64,000 nucleotides of DNA from Trileptium ribeirensis (lineage: Eukaryota; Nematoda; Enoplea; Enoplida; Thoracostomopsidae), in the NCBI GenBank assembly GCA_030248225.1, contig JASANE010001461.1, positions 1 to 64,000 of the forward strand, given 5' to 3'. The position numbers and the translations under genes were made by a program. The notes beneath the pieces were generated by a model. That model worked only from the letters and a program-made list of their open reading frames with translations, searched no databases and was not told where the DNA came from. Numbering within the stretch: position 1 is the stretch's first letter; every line of letters starts with the position of its first letter. Shown here one piece after another: positions 39,501 to 47,535 of this stretch.

Positions 39501-39953
39501 ATTACATAGTTAGAGCTTACGCGTTACATAAAAATGGGGATGAAAAATTATTTTTCAAGTAATGAACTATCATAACAAGTTTCCTAGCTCCGTTGGCTTA
39601 GGGGTAGACGGTTTCGGCGGCGCGAAGGGAGGGAAACCCAAGTCGTAACCAAAAATTATCTCCAATCTTTCCCTTCTTATAATTTTGCCACAAAATCCTT
39701 AATTTTTGAAATTTTGCTCTAAACAAAACAACAACTCACTACTCTTTCCGGTAAACTTTGGCTCCGGTTGTGGCGGTGGAGCTGGCTTGTCGGCTGTTTC
39801 TTGTGCAGAACTTGCAGTAGTATCTTCTGTAGTAGCGGCCGGCTCCGAGGTCTCAGCAGGCGCATTTTCAGCCGCCGCAGGTGTTGTCGTGTCAGTGGTT
39901 GTTGCTTCCTGCTGTTCGCCTTCCGCTGCTGGTTTTTCTTCTGAGTTGACCAT
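20449..39953 (-). CDS. Extended-SDR NADPH reductase (dihydroflavonol-reductase-like), 10 exons
   Basis: Ten exons join in frame into 1617 nt, 538 residues plus stop: 39740-39953, 38386-38587, 36335-36519, 33295-33438, 31050-31135, 26439-26640, 24757-24884, 23502-23649, 21762-21985, 20449-20532. All introns are GT-AG and every phase matches. The core (about residues 72-436) is an atypical extended short-chain dehydrogenase of the DFR/cinnamoyl-CoA/aldehyde reductase type: nucleotide-binding TGASGFVA (76-83), VRGTVRD suiting NADPH, active-site TSS (193-195), YERSK (Y229, K233), INPGFVVGP (258-266). These proteins reduce a carbonyl group with NADPH; the substrate cannot be told. Unlike the usual 330-350 residue family members it has low-complexity tails rich in Ala, Thr, Glu and Pro: residues 1-66 and 437-538. 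No signal peptide or membrane segment is visible, so it is probably cytosolic. The catalytic residues are intact and this is likely a working host gene. Confidence 0.93.
20601..20805. mobile_element. 205-bp hAT-like MITE in reductase intron 9
   Basis: The ends form terminal inverted repeats: CAATCCCTGTCGGAAATGAC on the left, and CAGTCCCTATCGGAAATGAC as the complement of the right. The interior is AT-rich and repeats GCGCGAACATCGAA / GTGCGAACATCGAA. No clear target-site duplication remains. It has no coding capacity, so it is a non-autonomous element. Confidence 0.65.
21184..21290 (+). repeat. Dispersed repeat fragment in intron 9
   Basis: The stretch GGTTCATGCTCCCCTGGGAG followed by AATTTTCATCTAATGG resembles sequence at 26360-26405, 38830-38880 and 63285-63335, marking a dispersed family. 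The copy is degraded. Confidence 0.45.
21464..21554. repeat. (TA)n microsatellite in intron 9
   Basis: About 90 bp of almost pure TA dinucleotide with a few G or C interruptions. An apparent Ile/Tyr reading frame is an artefact of the repeat. Confidence 0.95.
21762..21985 (-). CDS. Reductase exon 9 (residues 437-511), low-complexity tail
   Basis: This exon encodes an acidic, Ala/Glu/Thr/Asn-rich tail with no recognisable fold. It joins in phase at both ends, and its composition mirrors exon 1. The donor, GTATAA, is weak. Confidence 0.8.
22498..22817. mobile_element. 320-bp MITE with internal tandem repeats, reductase intron 8
   Basis: It begins CAGTCACGGCC and ends GGCCGTGACTG, perfect 11-bp inverted ends followed by further partial symmetry (AATAAGCGC against AATAAGTGC). 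The interior is built from diverged repeats of a unit like AACGAAATTTCGATCAATTT, itself partly self-complementary. No certain target-site duplication was found. Ends beginning CAG suggest the hAT or CACTA type; this is inference. Confidence 0.65.
23502..23649 (-). CDS. Reductase exon 8 (residues 388-436)
   Basis: It encodes [20 protein letters not shown] and YSMIDHGMI, the usual end of the catalytic domain, then a Lys-rich stretch and EEAALS. The donor is GTAAGA. Confidence 0.9.
24757..24884 (-). CDS. Reductase exon 7 (residues 345-387)
   Basis: It encodes [20 protein letters not shown] and [16 protein letters not shown], matching the C-terminal lobe of DFR-like reductases. Acceptor TTGTAG, donor GTAAGT. 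Confidence 0.9.
26170..26410 (+). repeat. Dispersed repeat, copy in intron 6
   Basis: This matches 63130-63340: both share a pyrimidine-rich AAAAGTT(C/G)CTTTTAACCT, TTTAGCGTTTT(T)CGCTGAAA, a run of C, and TTCATGCC..TGGCAAAATTTT ending AGAAGCC. It lies directly upstream of reductase exon 6 as transcribed. No coding capacity is visible. Confidence 0.6.
26439..26640 (-). CDS. Reductase exon 6 (residues 278-344)
   Basis: It encodes [14 protein letters not shown], then the family-specific [20 protein letters not shown] and [14 protein letters not shown]. The codons split cleanly with exon 7 at the Gly of KPQG-YFVPT. Confidence 0.92.
27256..27975 (+). repeat. Dispersed repeat family A, copy 1 (intron 5)
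   Basis: It begins AATCACCTGTAACAGGCTGT, shared with 33899, and contains TTGATGCCCTGCACGCAA and CCAGATTTGGCAAATAAC, shared with the copy at 35560-36295. It ends in a region GTGGAAAATCCGCTCC, shared with GTGGAAACTCTGCTCC near 36280. Short frames inside are not conserved between copies. It is probably a non-autonomous transposon or the untranslated part of a larger one. Confidence 0.65.
28090..28745 (+). repeat. Diverged tandem repeat, about 170 bp x 4 (intron 5)
   Basis: The landmark CATCGTTTTCAGCATCCTCG recurs in diverged form at about 28183, 28349, 28525 and 28695, giving periods of 166, 176 and 170 bp. A second landmark, GATACAGTACCATTCCAAAA, recurs at matching spacing (about 28294, 28468, 28638). 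Units are roughly 70-80% alike by eye. Confidence 0.75.
31050..31135 (-). CDS. Reductase exon 5 (residues 249-277)
   Basis: At 86 nt it is one of the two shortest exons. It encodes [19 protein letters not shown], the conserved strand and turn after the YxxxK helix, and ends TGTECTSCT. Acceptor TTTCAG, donor GTAAGT. Confidence 0.9.
33295..33438 (-). CDS. Reductase exon 4 (residues 201-248)
   Basis: It contains the YxxxK catalytic pair in [17 protein letters not shown]. Donor GTTAGT, acceptor CACAG. Confidence 0.92.
33897..36295 (+). repeat. Repeat cluster in intron 3: family A fragments around family B
   Basis: A family A start (33897-33985) is followed by family B (34150-35110), then by GC-rich sequence (35295-35460) and a longer family A piece (35560-36295). 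Family B holds two tandem sub-units about 348 bp apart, marked by GGCAATGAGTTTCCCATGC at about 34297 and 34645. It ends CATTACGTTACACTACG (35093-35109). The order suggests B inserted into A, or repeated co-insertion. Confidence 0.55.
36335..36519 (-). CDS. Reductase exon 3 (residues 139-200)
   Basis: It encodes [16 protein letters not shown], a helix ending in [13 protein letters not shown], and the catalytic [11 protein letters not shown]. The acceptor is ATTTAG; the donor, GTATAG, is weak but in phase. Confidence 0.92.
37040..37665 (+). repeat. Dispersed repeat family B, copy 2 (intron 2)
   Basis: It shares with 34150-35110 the segments GGCAATGAGTTTCCCATGC, GGCATCGGCATTTATCATTT, AGTTATGGCCGATCACA and the terminal CTACATTACACTACG at 37646-37660. 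No protein-coding capacity was seen. Confidence 0.65.
38386..38587 (-). CDS. Reductase exon 2 (residues 72-138)
   Basis: It carries the Rossmann-fold start [20 protein letters not shown] and the NADPH-type VRGTVRD, ending LMKPETWTA. The acceptor is TTTTAG and the donor GTAAGT. Confidence 0.93.
39740..39953 (-). CDS. Reductase exon 1 (residues 1-71)
   Basis: It starts at an ATG and encodes [17 protein letters not shown] followed by Thr/Ala/Glu/Pro-rich sequence, ending in [11 protein letters not shown] just before the nucleotide-binding fold. The donor is GTGAGT and the exon ends in phase 1. Confidence 0.88.
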
Positions 39954-42607
39954 TGTGAATGAATATTTAGTTAGATAAAATATGTCTCAAATATCACTAA
40001 ATAATTTATACACTGCACTATTGTTAATCAGTAGTTAGCTAACGGGAAAGTTGAGCTATTTAGTTGTAGTGAAAAAATCTGTAATCTCGCCTGAAAATTA
40101 TTGCATTATATAAATACTTTCTACGACGTAAAACGCCCGAATCTGTCAAAAAACAGAATACAGTATCAATTCTCCAAAACTAGAGTAGGAGCACATACAT
40201 ATATACCTTTGTTAGGAGGAGCAAATACGTTTGTTTATACGTTCTTAAGCATTTTGGAACAAAACATAGATTATTCAATTTGCAACACTTGACAGTTGTT
40301 ATTTTAGGATTTAGAGCATATAAGTGCTTTAGATAAATCAGCATGAACATTCATACAAAAAACGTATGAAATACACGCTTTACGCATATTTGGATGCCAA
40401 GGCTGGTGTGAGTGTTTAGAAATGTATATATATAGCTATATGTTTTACGCAACTCTAAAAGTTTAATCTCTGCATTCCGTAACAATTTATGTAAATACAC
40501 GTGAATCCAAAAATTTATGCGTTTTTATTGTAGCTATCAGTGACGGTTCAACATCCCTGTAAGCACAAGACGATAACCTTTGTTCATAGGCGTCGGAAAA
40601 CCATATTTAGCCCGTGAAGGCTCCGCACCCCGCACCCCCTCCCACCACCAAAAATTGGGCTAACATTGGCAAAAATGAAGGAGGTCCTTGGGGAGAGCTC
40701 TACCACTAAAGACTTCGCGAAACCCTGCCTGCCGACCGTCAGCGCCACCTAGCCGATGGACCTTCAACATCTATATATGCCTTAGTTACAGTGTAATTGT
40801 AATGAATGCTTCAATATTGCTGTTAAAATCACAGTTAACGGTTTGTTGTTGGCCTTGACGTAAGTTTTACGAAAAACGCGTGCAACTTACAGAAAAGCTA
40901 TAAGAAAATAAATAAGTTTAACCGCTAAGTTATATATACATATATATATATTTGATTTATCCGCCTTCTTCAAAATTAAGGGTGAACCGCTGCGGTTGTT
41001 CGCAGGTCATGACCGATAACCAAAGCACACCTAGTACCTATCAAATGACAAAGTAGGAAAACTACACTTACATGTAACCTACAAATATTTGCAAGGGCTA
41101 CAGGTAATTGCTGGTTGCAATTACCTTGTGGATAAACTCAATGGTGGCAGCTAGTTAGTCGGAAGGCGAGTGTGGGCTAAGTTAGTGCAGTTAATATGTG
41201 TATTGCGCATTATGTACCAAACTAAGCCTTATACCCGGTTCAAGCAATGCATTACATAATGGTATCGTCCCACGACTATAACTAAATTTCAAAACCACAA
41301 GATCATCTGTTTATTTTAAGTGTGAAAAAATTCATATATATACGAGTTTTAAAAATAATTTGAAAGATCATTTTTCGCGATATAAATGCAAATCTTAGTG
41401 CTTGGTTCATTGAATGAATACTAATCAGCTATTATTATCACTTTCAACTTCTTCAGCTAATCCAGTACTTTACGCACAGTTAAAGTGAAAAAATTCCTAA
41501 ATTTAACTACGTATGTATTTATGATACAATATTAGGTATATATATACAGTTAGAACGAGGCACCGTTAAAGAGCAATCCTATGCGCAAGTGTCAGTTTAA
41601 ACCATTGAAATCAATATATTTACACACACAATAAATAATTCTATAAAAATAATACTGCCAACCTATAAAAACAAAAAATTCTGTCATATTTAAAAATTTT
41701 AAATCAGAATTTAGAATTTTAAAAATGAAACTTTTGCATTAAATGTGGGTTCATAGCCCGAAAGCTGCTGTCCTGACGCAGAATTGTGTGAATAAGAAGT
41801 TATAGCTTTCTACAAAAATTTAGCGAAGGACATTCGTTTTTGGTCCGACAACCATGTGAACAGTTATAACATTAATGCTTGAGTATGAACCCCATAATAT
41901 GGCTAAAATCACAAAATATCTAATGCGTGTCAGTTTTGTAAAAATTTAAATAAGAAATTATATCTACAACGCAAACGCAAAACTAAGCTTATCCCTTTCA
42001 TGCTAACCACTGAGCTACCTGAGAGCTATTGCTCGGTTGCTTAACGAATCTCACCAGTTGAGCGGACAGCTATGTGCGTACAAACCTATATAACGCGATA
42101 AGGTTAGCATATACAAAGCGGTGCAATATGCGCTGACGCCAAATTGGGAAAGTTGGGCAAGAAATTGTTGGAACAAGACATTATTCAAGCTAAAACCCCA
42201 AAAATACAATGAACAATTATATATATCTGGGGTTGCCATGGGCCGGTCAAGTTCGGGGGGGCCGAACCGGGGGGCGAAAAATCTCGGGGGGGGCATGAAC
42301 TTGGGGGCAAAAAATCTCGGGGGGTGGGGGCAATTTTTTTAAAAATTTGCCACAATTCCTCAACAACGTGATTTACCTACATCTTCCAACATGTATACTT
42401 TTAATTTCAGGTACCCGGTAGCGGTACAGGTACTTATCCCACCTGTATACTTATTTTAGGTGCCCGGTCACCAATGCAGGTGCTCCAACGCCACTATATT
42501 CTATTTTTATTTTGTTTCAGCGTTTCAGAAAGGGTATAGTGGTAGTAGTAGTTGAACTAATACGTATTAGTTACTATTGTTTGTATCAGCTGCATTTAGT
42601 ATTAGCA
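39954..42607. other. Intergenic between divergently transcribed genes
   Basis: The reductase reads leftward from 39953 and the transposase rightward from 42608, so this 2.65-kb AT-rich gap holds both 5' regions. No CpG-island-like block or convincing promoter element was recognised. A G-rich repeat at 42248-42333 is listed separately, and 40610-40760 is locally C/G-richer. Confidence 0.6.
42248..42333 (+). repeat. G-run repeat, possible quadruplex former
   Basis: Runs of five to eight G alternate with AAAAATCTC: GGGGGGCGAAAAATCTCGG and GGGGGCAAAAAATCTCGG are tandem half-copies. The many long G runs would allow G-quadruplex folding on the plus strand. A related segment (GGGGGGGCCGAA) lies at about 46684, beyond the transposase, in the same orientation. 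Confidence 0.7.
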
Positions 42608-45600
42608 ATGACTGGCCGCCAACCTAGTGGCAAAGGACGTAAACAGTTAACTGACTGGTTTAGTAGTAGTAAACGCCAGCGAACTGGCGACAATAATAAT
42701 ACAGCAGTGACAGTAGTAGCAACAGCAACAACAGCAGTAGCTGCAGCAACGACAGCAGCAGCTACAGCAACGACAGCAGCATCAGCAGACGACCGTTCCG
42801 AAGTTATTATTGGTTAGTCAAATGTTTATTGACGATAGAAGAAAGCTGCTGAAGTTACCCATAGTGCGAGAGTGCTGAAGTTCCCCATAGAAGTTCATTG
42901 CCTTTTTTGTATTATTACTGTGTGAGTGTCTAAGTTTATGAAATATTGTTAGTTTCTTATCTCTGTTCCAGAAGAAATAGTGGTGGAAGTCGAACCATGG
43001 ACTACGACAGTGCAGCAACGACCAACACCGTCACTAACGCCGGCGTCATCAGATATAATACCGATTGGTGGATCAGCGTCGAACGACGACAGCAGCGATG
43101 TGTCCTTCCGGAGGAGCCCTCCAGCCACCCAGCAACAGCAGCAACGTCAACGGGGCACGGTGCCGGAGCCAGCAGCTGCAGCTGCCGACAGTGAGTTTCT
43201 ACTAGTTGTAATGTTATAATAACTTTGTTTTTAGCGCTCGTTTGCTCGATAAACACGCTCGCTCGGTTAGCTCACCCGCTCGCGTTCGCTCGATTAGCAA
43301 GCTCATTTTTTACATCAAAAATTTCATGACACTTATGATGACATATTTTATTTAAGCTTCTGGCCGCCAACGTGATCCGGATGCATTTGTTGTCTTGGCG
43401 GTTGAGGAAGTGTTGGTGAGGGCTAAGCTGCGGCAGCAGGCACCTGCTCCCACCGGAACCCCCCTACCTAGTAGTAGCGGCTCAGAGTCGTCTTCCGTTC
43501 AGTCAGCGAAAAAATCAAAGCATCGATCGACTTATGATACTACGTGGAAGCGGACATATCCATGGTTGCATGAAGTGCGCGATCCACCCGAGGCGCTCGA
43601 AGGGCCTGTTGTGGGTCTTCTGTGTGATGTTTGCCGTGTTCATGCCGCAAAATGCTCCAAATCTCAGTTTCGCCGGATCGCACAACGATCGAAGGAGATG
43701 TTCGTTAACGAAATGTTTACCAAGTGGGATAAAGCCAGCGAGAAACTGTTTCACCATGAATTCGGCGATGCCTCAGCGAAGTCTGACAAATATCCTAAGC
43801 AAAGCAACTACGGAAGTGACCAAGCAAAAGCAGCGCTTCGTAACAACCCAAATTCTGGTTTCACAGAAACTCCGCATTTGGCCTGGTACCGTGAAGATCG
43901 TGAACGGCTTCAGCGTGATAAAAAGGGTTAGATGTTATGACGGCTGTCCGTAATGTTGGCGAAGAAGCAGCTGAAAAGAATCGGAACAGTATCGGAACAA
44001 TGTTGCGGCTGACGATAAAGCTCATTGAGCAGAAGTCCGGAATCTATTACCGTTTCCGTCGTGAAGTCAATTTTTTGCAAATTGCTGATTGTCCGAGCGC
44101 ATTGTGGCTAAAAGGCCGCTATACGTCGAAGCGATCGATTGATGACTACGTGAGAGCTCTGCATTTGACTGTGCTGTACGGGATGTACCGTGAACTGTGC
44201 TCGTCTTGCCTGGATGCCGAAGAGCCGTCATTCTCAGTGCTGGTAGATGTTGCTTCTACATCGCGGACGCGTGAGTGGGTCGCTATTTGCATTCAATACG
44301 TTTACGTGCCAGCTACCGAAAGTGCTGAAGTGTGTCAACGTGTGCTGCGAGTAGTCCGGATTACGTCGAAGACTGGTCAGTCGCTGACGCAGGCTATTGT
44401 GGACGCCGTCGATTGGTTCAACGGAGAAATGGCATATCTCTTCGATCATTGTCCGCAGTTATTCGGGCCAGCCGGTCCGAAACGATTGCGCCTGGCTAAC
44501 TGTACATCATTTGGATCCGACGGTGGTGGCGGCGTGCGGTCGAAGCATATCAGTGTCAATTCCCGAATCAAAGAGCACAACCCGCGAATTGTGGACTGGT
44601 GGTGTGGAACCCACCGAGGGCAACTCGCTTCCAAGCGTGCGTCATTAACGTGCTCGAAGTTTGCGGCCGATCACTACAACGCTACGCTCCACCTACAGCA
44701 ACTACTAACGATGTCAGCCGAAGTGAACGACATTTTCAAAAACTCTCAGGTTGCAGTTGGTGATCGGGAGCCAGGCAAAGAGATGACATTTGTTGACCGA
44801 CCGATGAACAAATGGGAATCCGAGAAGGATGCTCTCGACAAGGAAGCCCTTCTACACAAGTCGATATCTCATGCAATTGTCGAAATAGAAAGCACGTCGC
44901 ACAATCCAGCCAGTAGAAGATTTTCGTCGCACTACCTGTGCAGAACTGTCGTTCGGCCGACGCGAATAGCGTACGTTGCTATCAAACGGGACATTTTACA
45001 AGTGGTCGTTGCCTTCATTCGAAAAACCGAAGTGCTCGGAATTGATTTGGGGAGCTACGAACGTGCCGTGACAGTTTGTTTGCAGGATCTTAACCGCCTC
45101 GTGAACAATGATGGTCCGAATTACATGACATGTAAACGCGCATGTCACGCAGGAACATACGACTCTTTTCGCGATACCGGTGATGCGGATTGGGAAACGA
45201 TATTTCAACAGTGTGACGAACATCGCCGCCAAATCGCTCAAAGTTTCGTCGATCAATTCAATCTGTACCACAACGACGACACCAATAAGCTGTTCAAGGG
45301 ATACAGTTTGTTGTCGTTCGAAAATCTCTCCATGCATGTTCACCGCCGCGATGAGCAATTGCCGTTGGACTACGGTGAGGCTGAAGAACGCTATCTGGCT
45401 GACTTTTTTTGTGAACAAGTGTCGTTCAAGGCTCAGTGGCCTGAAGCGAAAGGTCAAGTCTTCACTGTGCCCCCCATCGACTCACGTGAATCTTTGCGGG
45501 ATTATCTGTCGGATTTTCTACAGCTGTTACAGTCGTTTATCGGCCGGGTGGATTCTCGAACTGAAAGACCTTGGAGGACCCGTGATGTACTGTTGCAACT

Positions 45601-46234
45601 GTTGAAGACGAATCCGTACCCGATGGCTACACCCATGATCCGAAAAATGGTGAAAAGCTATTTGGAACTCCCGCTGTCGACTGCGCATGTCGAGTGTGTT
45701 TTCTCCGCCCTGAGTCTACTGGAAACGCGTCTGTGTCGCAGCAGAACTTCTCGTACGGTGAACGCCTTCATCACGTCCATCATGGAGGCGCAGCGATTTG
45801 AACAATTCGACGTTGGCCTGGCTGTGGATATCTGGGCCTTCTGTGATCAACGGCGCGCTTTGGTTGTTTCGCCGCCCAAATGTGATTGGAAAACACGTGA
45901 CCTGCATTTCTTGCGCAGTATGCAGCTTAAGCAGCGGGGCCGCTTCAAACGATTCATTCAACGGCAGAAGCAGCAAGATCGTATTTTTGCAGCCATCAAT
46001 CCGGTGGAAGTGGAGGAACAGCACCGAATTGAGAGCGGTGATGATGTCGACATCGTTCTTGACGAGCAAGACGATGTGCTCAATGTGTCTGCTGAATTCA
46101 GCGGATTCAGGGAATCAGAAGTGCCTGGCGTCCGCGGGGGCGATGATGATGAGGGCAGCGGATACGACGGATCGTCGTCTGAAACGGAAGACGACGCTGG
46201 TGCTGCCGGGGACGGAGCGATGTGCTCTGATTAA
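42608..46234 (+). CDS. hAT-family transposase, four exons, apparently intact
   Basis: Exons 42608-42812, 42972-43190, 43357-43926 and 43971-46234 join in one frame: 3258 nt, 1085 residues. Introns are GT-AG, all phase 1, of 159, 166 and only 44 nt. The N-terminus (GRKQLTDWFSSSKR) and a poly-Ala/Thr region from CAG/ACA repeats precede a zinc-finger-like region with TWKRTYPWL and LLCDVC in exon 3. The hAT catalytic core follows: first Asp in LVDVAST (about residue 424), second in FGSDGGGG (515), the CxxH motif CGTH (543-546), and the C-terminal dimerisation region LPLSTAHVECVFSALSLLET (about 898-917). hAT transposases cut and rejoin DNA with 8-bp target duplications. The architecture also resembles ZNF862-like domesticated hAT genes. 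An acidic Asp/Glu/Ser tail ends the protein. No terminal inverted repeats were found, so whether it is a mobile element or a host gene is open. Confidence 0.85.
43927..43970 (+). other. 44-nt intron (or frameshift) in the hAT gene
   Basis: The exon 3 frame meets a stop at 43929-43931, and the main 754-codon frame lies in another phase. GTTAGA at 43927 and GCAG at 43967-43970 bound a 44-nt intron whose removal restores frame exactly, with phase 1 on both sides as for the other two introns. The alternative is a small indel in a decaying transposon. Confidence 0.6.
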
Positions 46235-46286
46235 GCAGAGCTTCAGTTTCGACGTTTTGTAAAAAAATATAAAATACAAAAAAAAC

Positions 46287-46360
46287 AAAAAATACAAAAG
46301 CTTCAATGTCAAAAAAATCAAAAAATACAAAAGCTTAAATGTCAAAAAAAATAAATCCCC
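46287..46360 (+). promoter_or_regulatory. 3' end of hAT transcript: short duplication and polyA signal
   Basis: Just after the stop, AAAAAATACAAAAGCTT followed by AATGTCAAAAAAA occurs twice in tandem, and AATAAA lies at 46350-46355, about 115 bp downstream of the stop. This fits a compact transcript end. Confidence 0.5.
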
Positions 46361-46466
46361 CTTCCCCTTCCCAAAAGTTCTCACCTCCACATCCCACGCC
46401 GCGAGAACAACTGCACAACAACAGCAACAACAAATGGCAACAGCGATGTCTTGTTTGTCGCGATTA

Positions 46467-46536
46467 TCGATCGTCATCTTTATCTGGTGAGCTTTTTACA
46501 TACATAAGTGCTCTTACTTAATTAAGTGACGATCGA
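46467..46536. other. Inverted repeat downstream of the hAT gene
   Basis: ATCGATCGTCA near 46468 and TGACGATCGAT near 46527 are perfect 11-bp inverted arms about 50 bp apart. They could form a hairpin or be a subterminal motif of the transposon. Confidence 0.5.
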
Positions 46537-46559
46537 TGGAACCATGGATTTAGGTAAAC

Positions 46560-46860
46560 TGGTAAGAGGCGCTGCCCCGCAGGGCGAAAATTTGAAATTT
46601 TTACTCAGAAAGTATGAAATTTGGCCCAAAAAATATCGCAAATAAATATTGGCTCAGAGTGTTTTGGGGCACAAAATTCGAAGGGGGGGCCGAAGGGGCG
46701 ACCCCCCCCCGGGGGCAAGCCCAGGCACAGATTTTATCGATATTTTATTCGAGAAAACTCCGCGTACCGGGGCAACCCCCACCATAACCCCCCCAACACC
46801 CGTAACCGCGACGCTACCAACCCACAACTACCCCCACACCAAAAAATAATTTTGTATTAA
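46560..46860. other. G/C-run region after the hAT gene
   Basis: It contains GCCCCGCAGGGC at about 46574, GGGGGGGCCGAAGGGGCGA followed by a run of C (46684-46712), and C-rich sequence to 46835. It shares the GGGGGGGCCGAA core with 42251-42276 in direct orientation. The proline-rich open frames come from composition. Confidence 0.5.
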
Positions 46861-47109
46861 TGAAATAACATTGGAAATACATCGTTTGTTATTCAGTTGC
46901 AAAGGTAAAGAATTCTTGGATAAAATGCTATCAGCCATCGATGCATGAGGCAGATCAGTACCTGAATAAATATCCTAATCAGATCATGTTAGACTAACAA
47001 TTTGATTACTGAACCACACGCAGCGCGACCCTGGCGATCGGGTCATTGACAACGACTACCGACAAGGTCAACATGTGAAGCCAGATAGAAATGTCATTTA
47101 ATTCTTTAA

Positions 47110-47535
47110 CTCTTACAAAAATTAAATAATTCTTGCTAAAACTGAGTTGCAAAAATTATATAATCCTTGCTAAAGTTGAGTTGCAAAAATTATATAATCC
47201 TTGCTTAAATTGAGTTGCAAAAATTATATAATCCTTGCTAAAATAGATTCGAAAAATATATATTATATCTAAATTTATATAAAAAAATTATAAAAAAATA
47301 TACAAAATTAGGTAAAAAAAAGTTAAAAAACCTTTATAAAACTTAATAAAAAAAAAGCAAAACCAACAAAAACAGACTGCAAAAAGCAACCAGCAACCGC
47401 TCACAAAAAGCAATATAATCCTTGCTAAAATTGAGTTGCAAAAATTATAATATCCTTGCTAAAATTGAGTTGCAAAAATTATATAATCCTTGGTAAAATT
47501 GAGTTGCAAAAATTATATAATCCTTGCTAACGTTA
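47110..47535 (+). repeat. 34-bp minisatellite in two blocks
   Basis: The landmark TAATCC recurs exactly every 34 bp at 47161, 47195 and 47229, and again at 47416, 47450 (as TATCC), 47484 and 47518, with a unit like ATTATATAATCCTTGCTAAA plus TTGAGTTGCAAAA. The blocks are separated by about 160 bp of A-rich sequence. There are no unique spacers between units, so this is not a CRISPR-like array. Confidence 0.9.

Noticed and set aside
42980..46477. Many other long frames on both strands over the hAT gene
   Set aside because: They are shadows of the GC-richer coding exons; only the frame with hAT motifs is credible.
42230..46800. Terminal inverted repeats for the hAT gene in the G-rich flanks
   Set aside because: The similar G-rich segments are in direct, not inverted, orientation and no 8-bp duplication was found.
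47110..47535. 34-bp repeats as a CRISPR-like array
   Set aside because: Units are contiguous with no spacers and the genome is eukaryotic.
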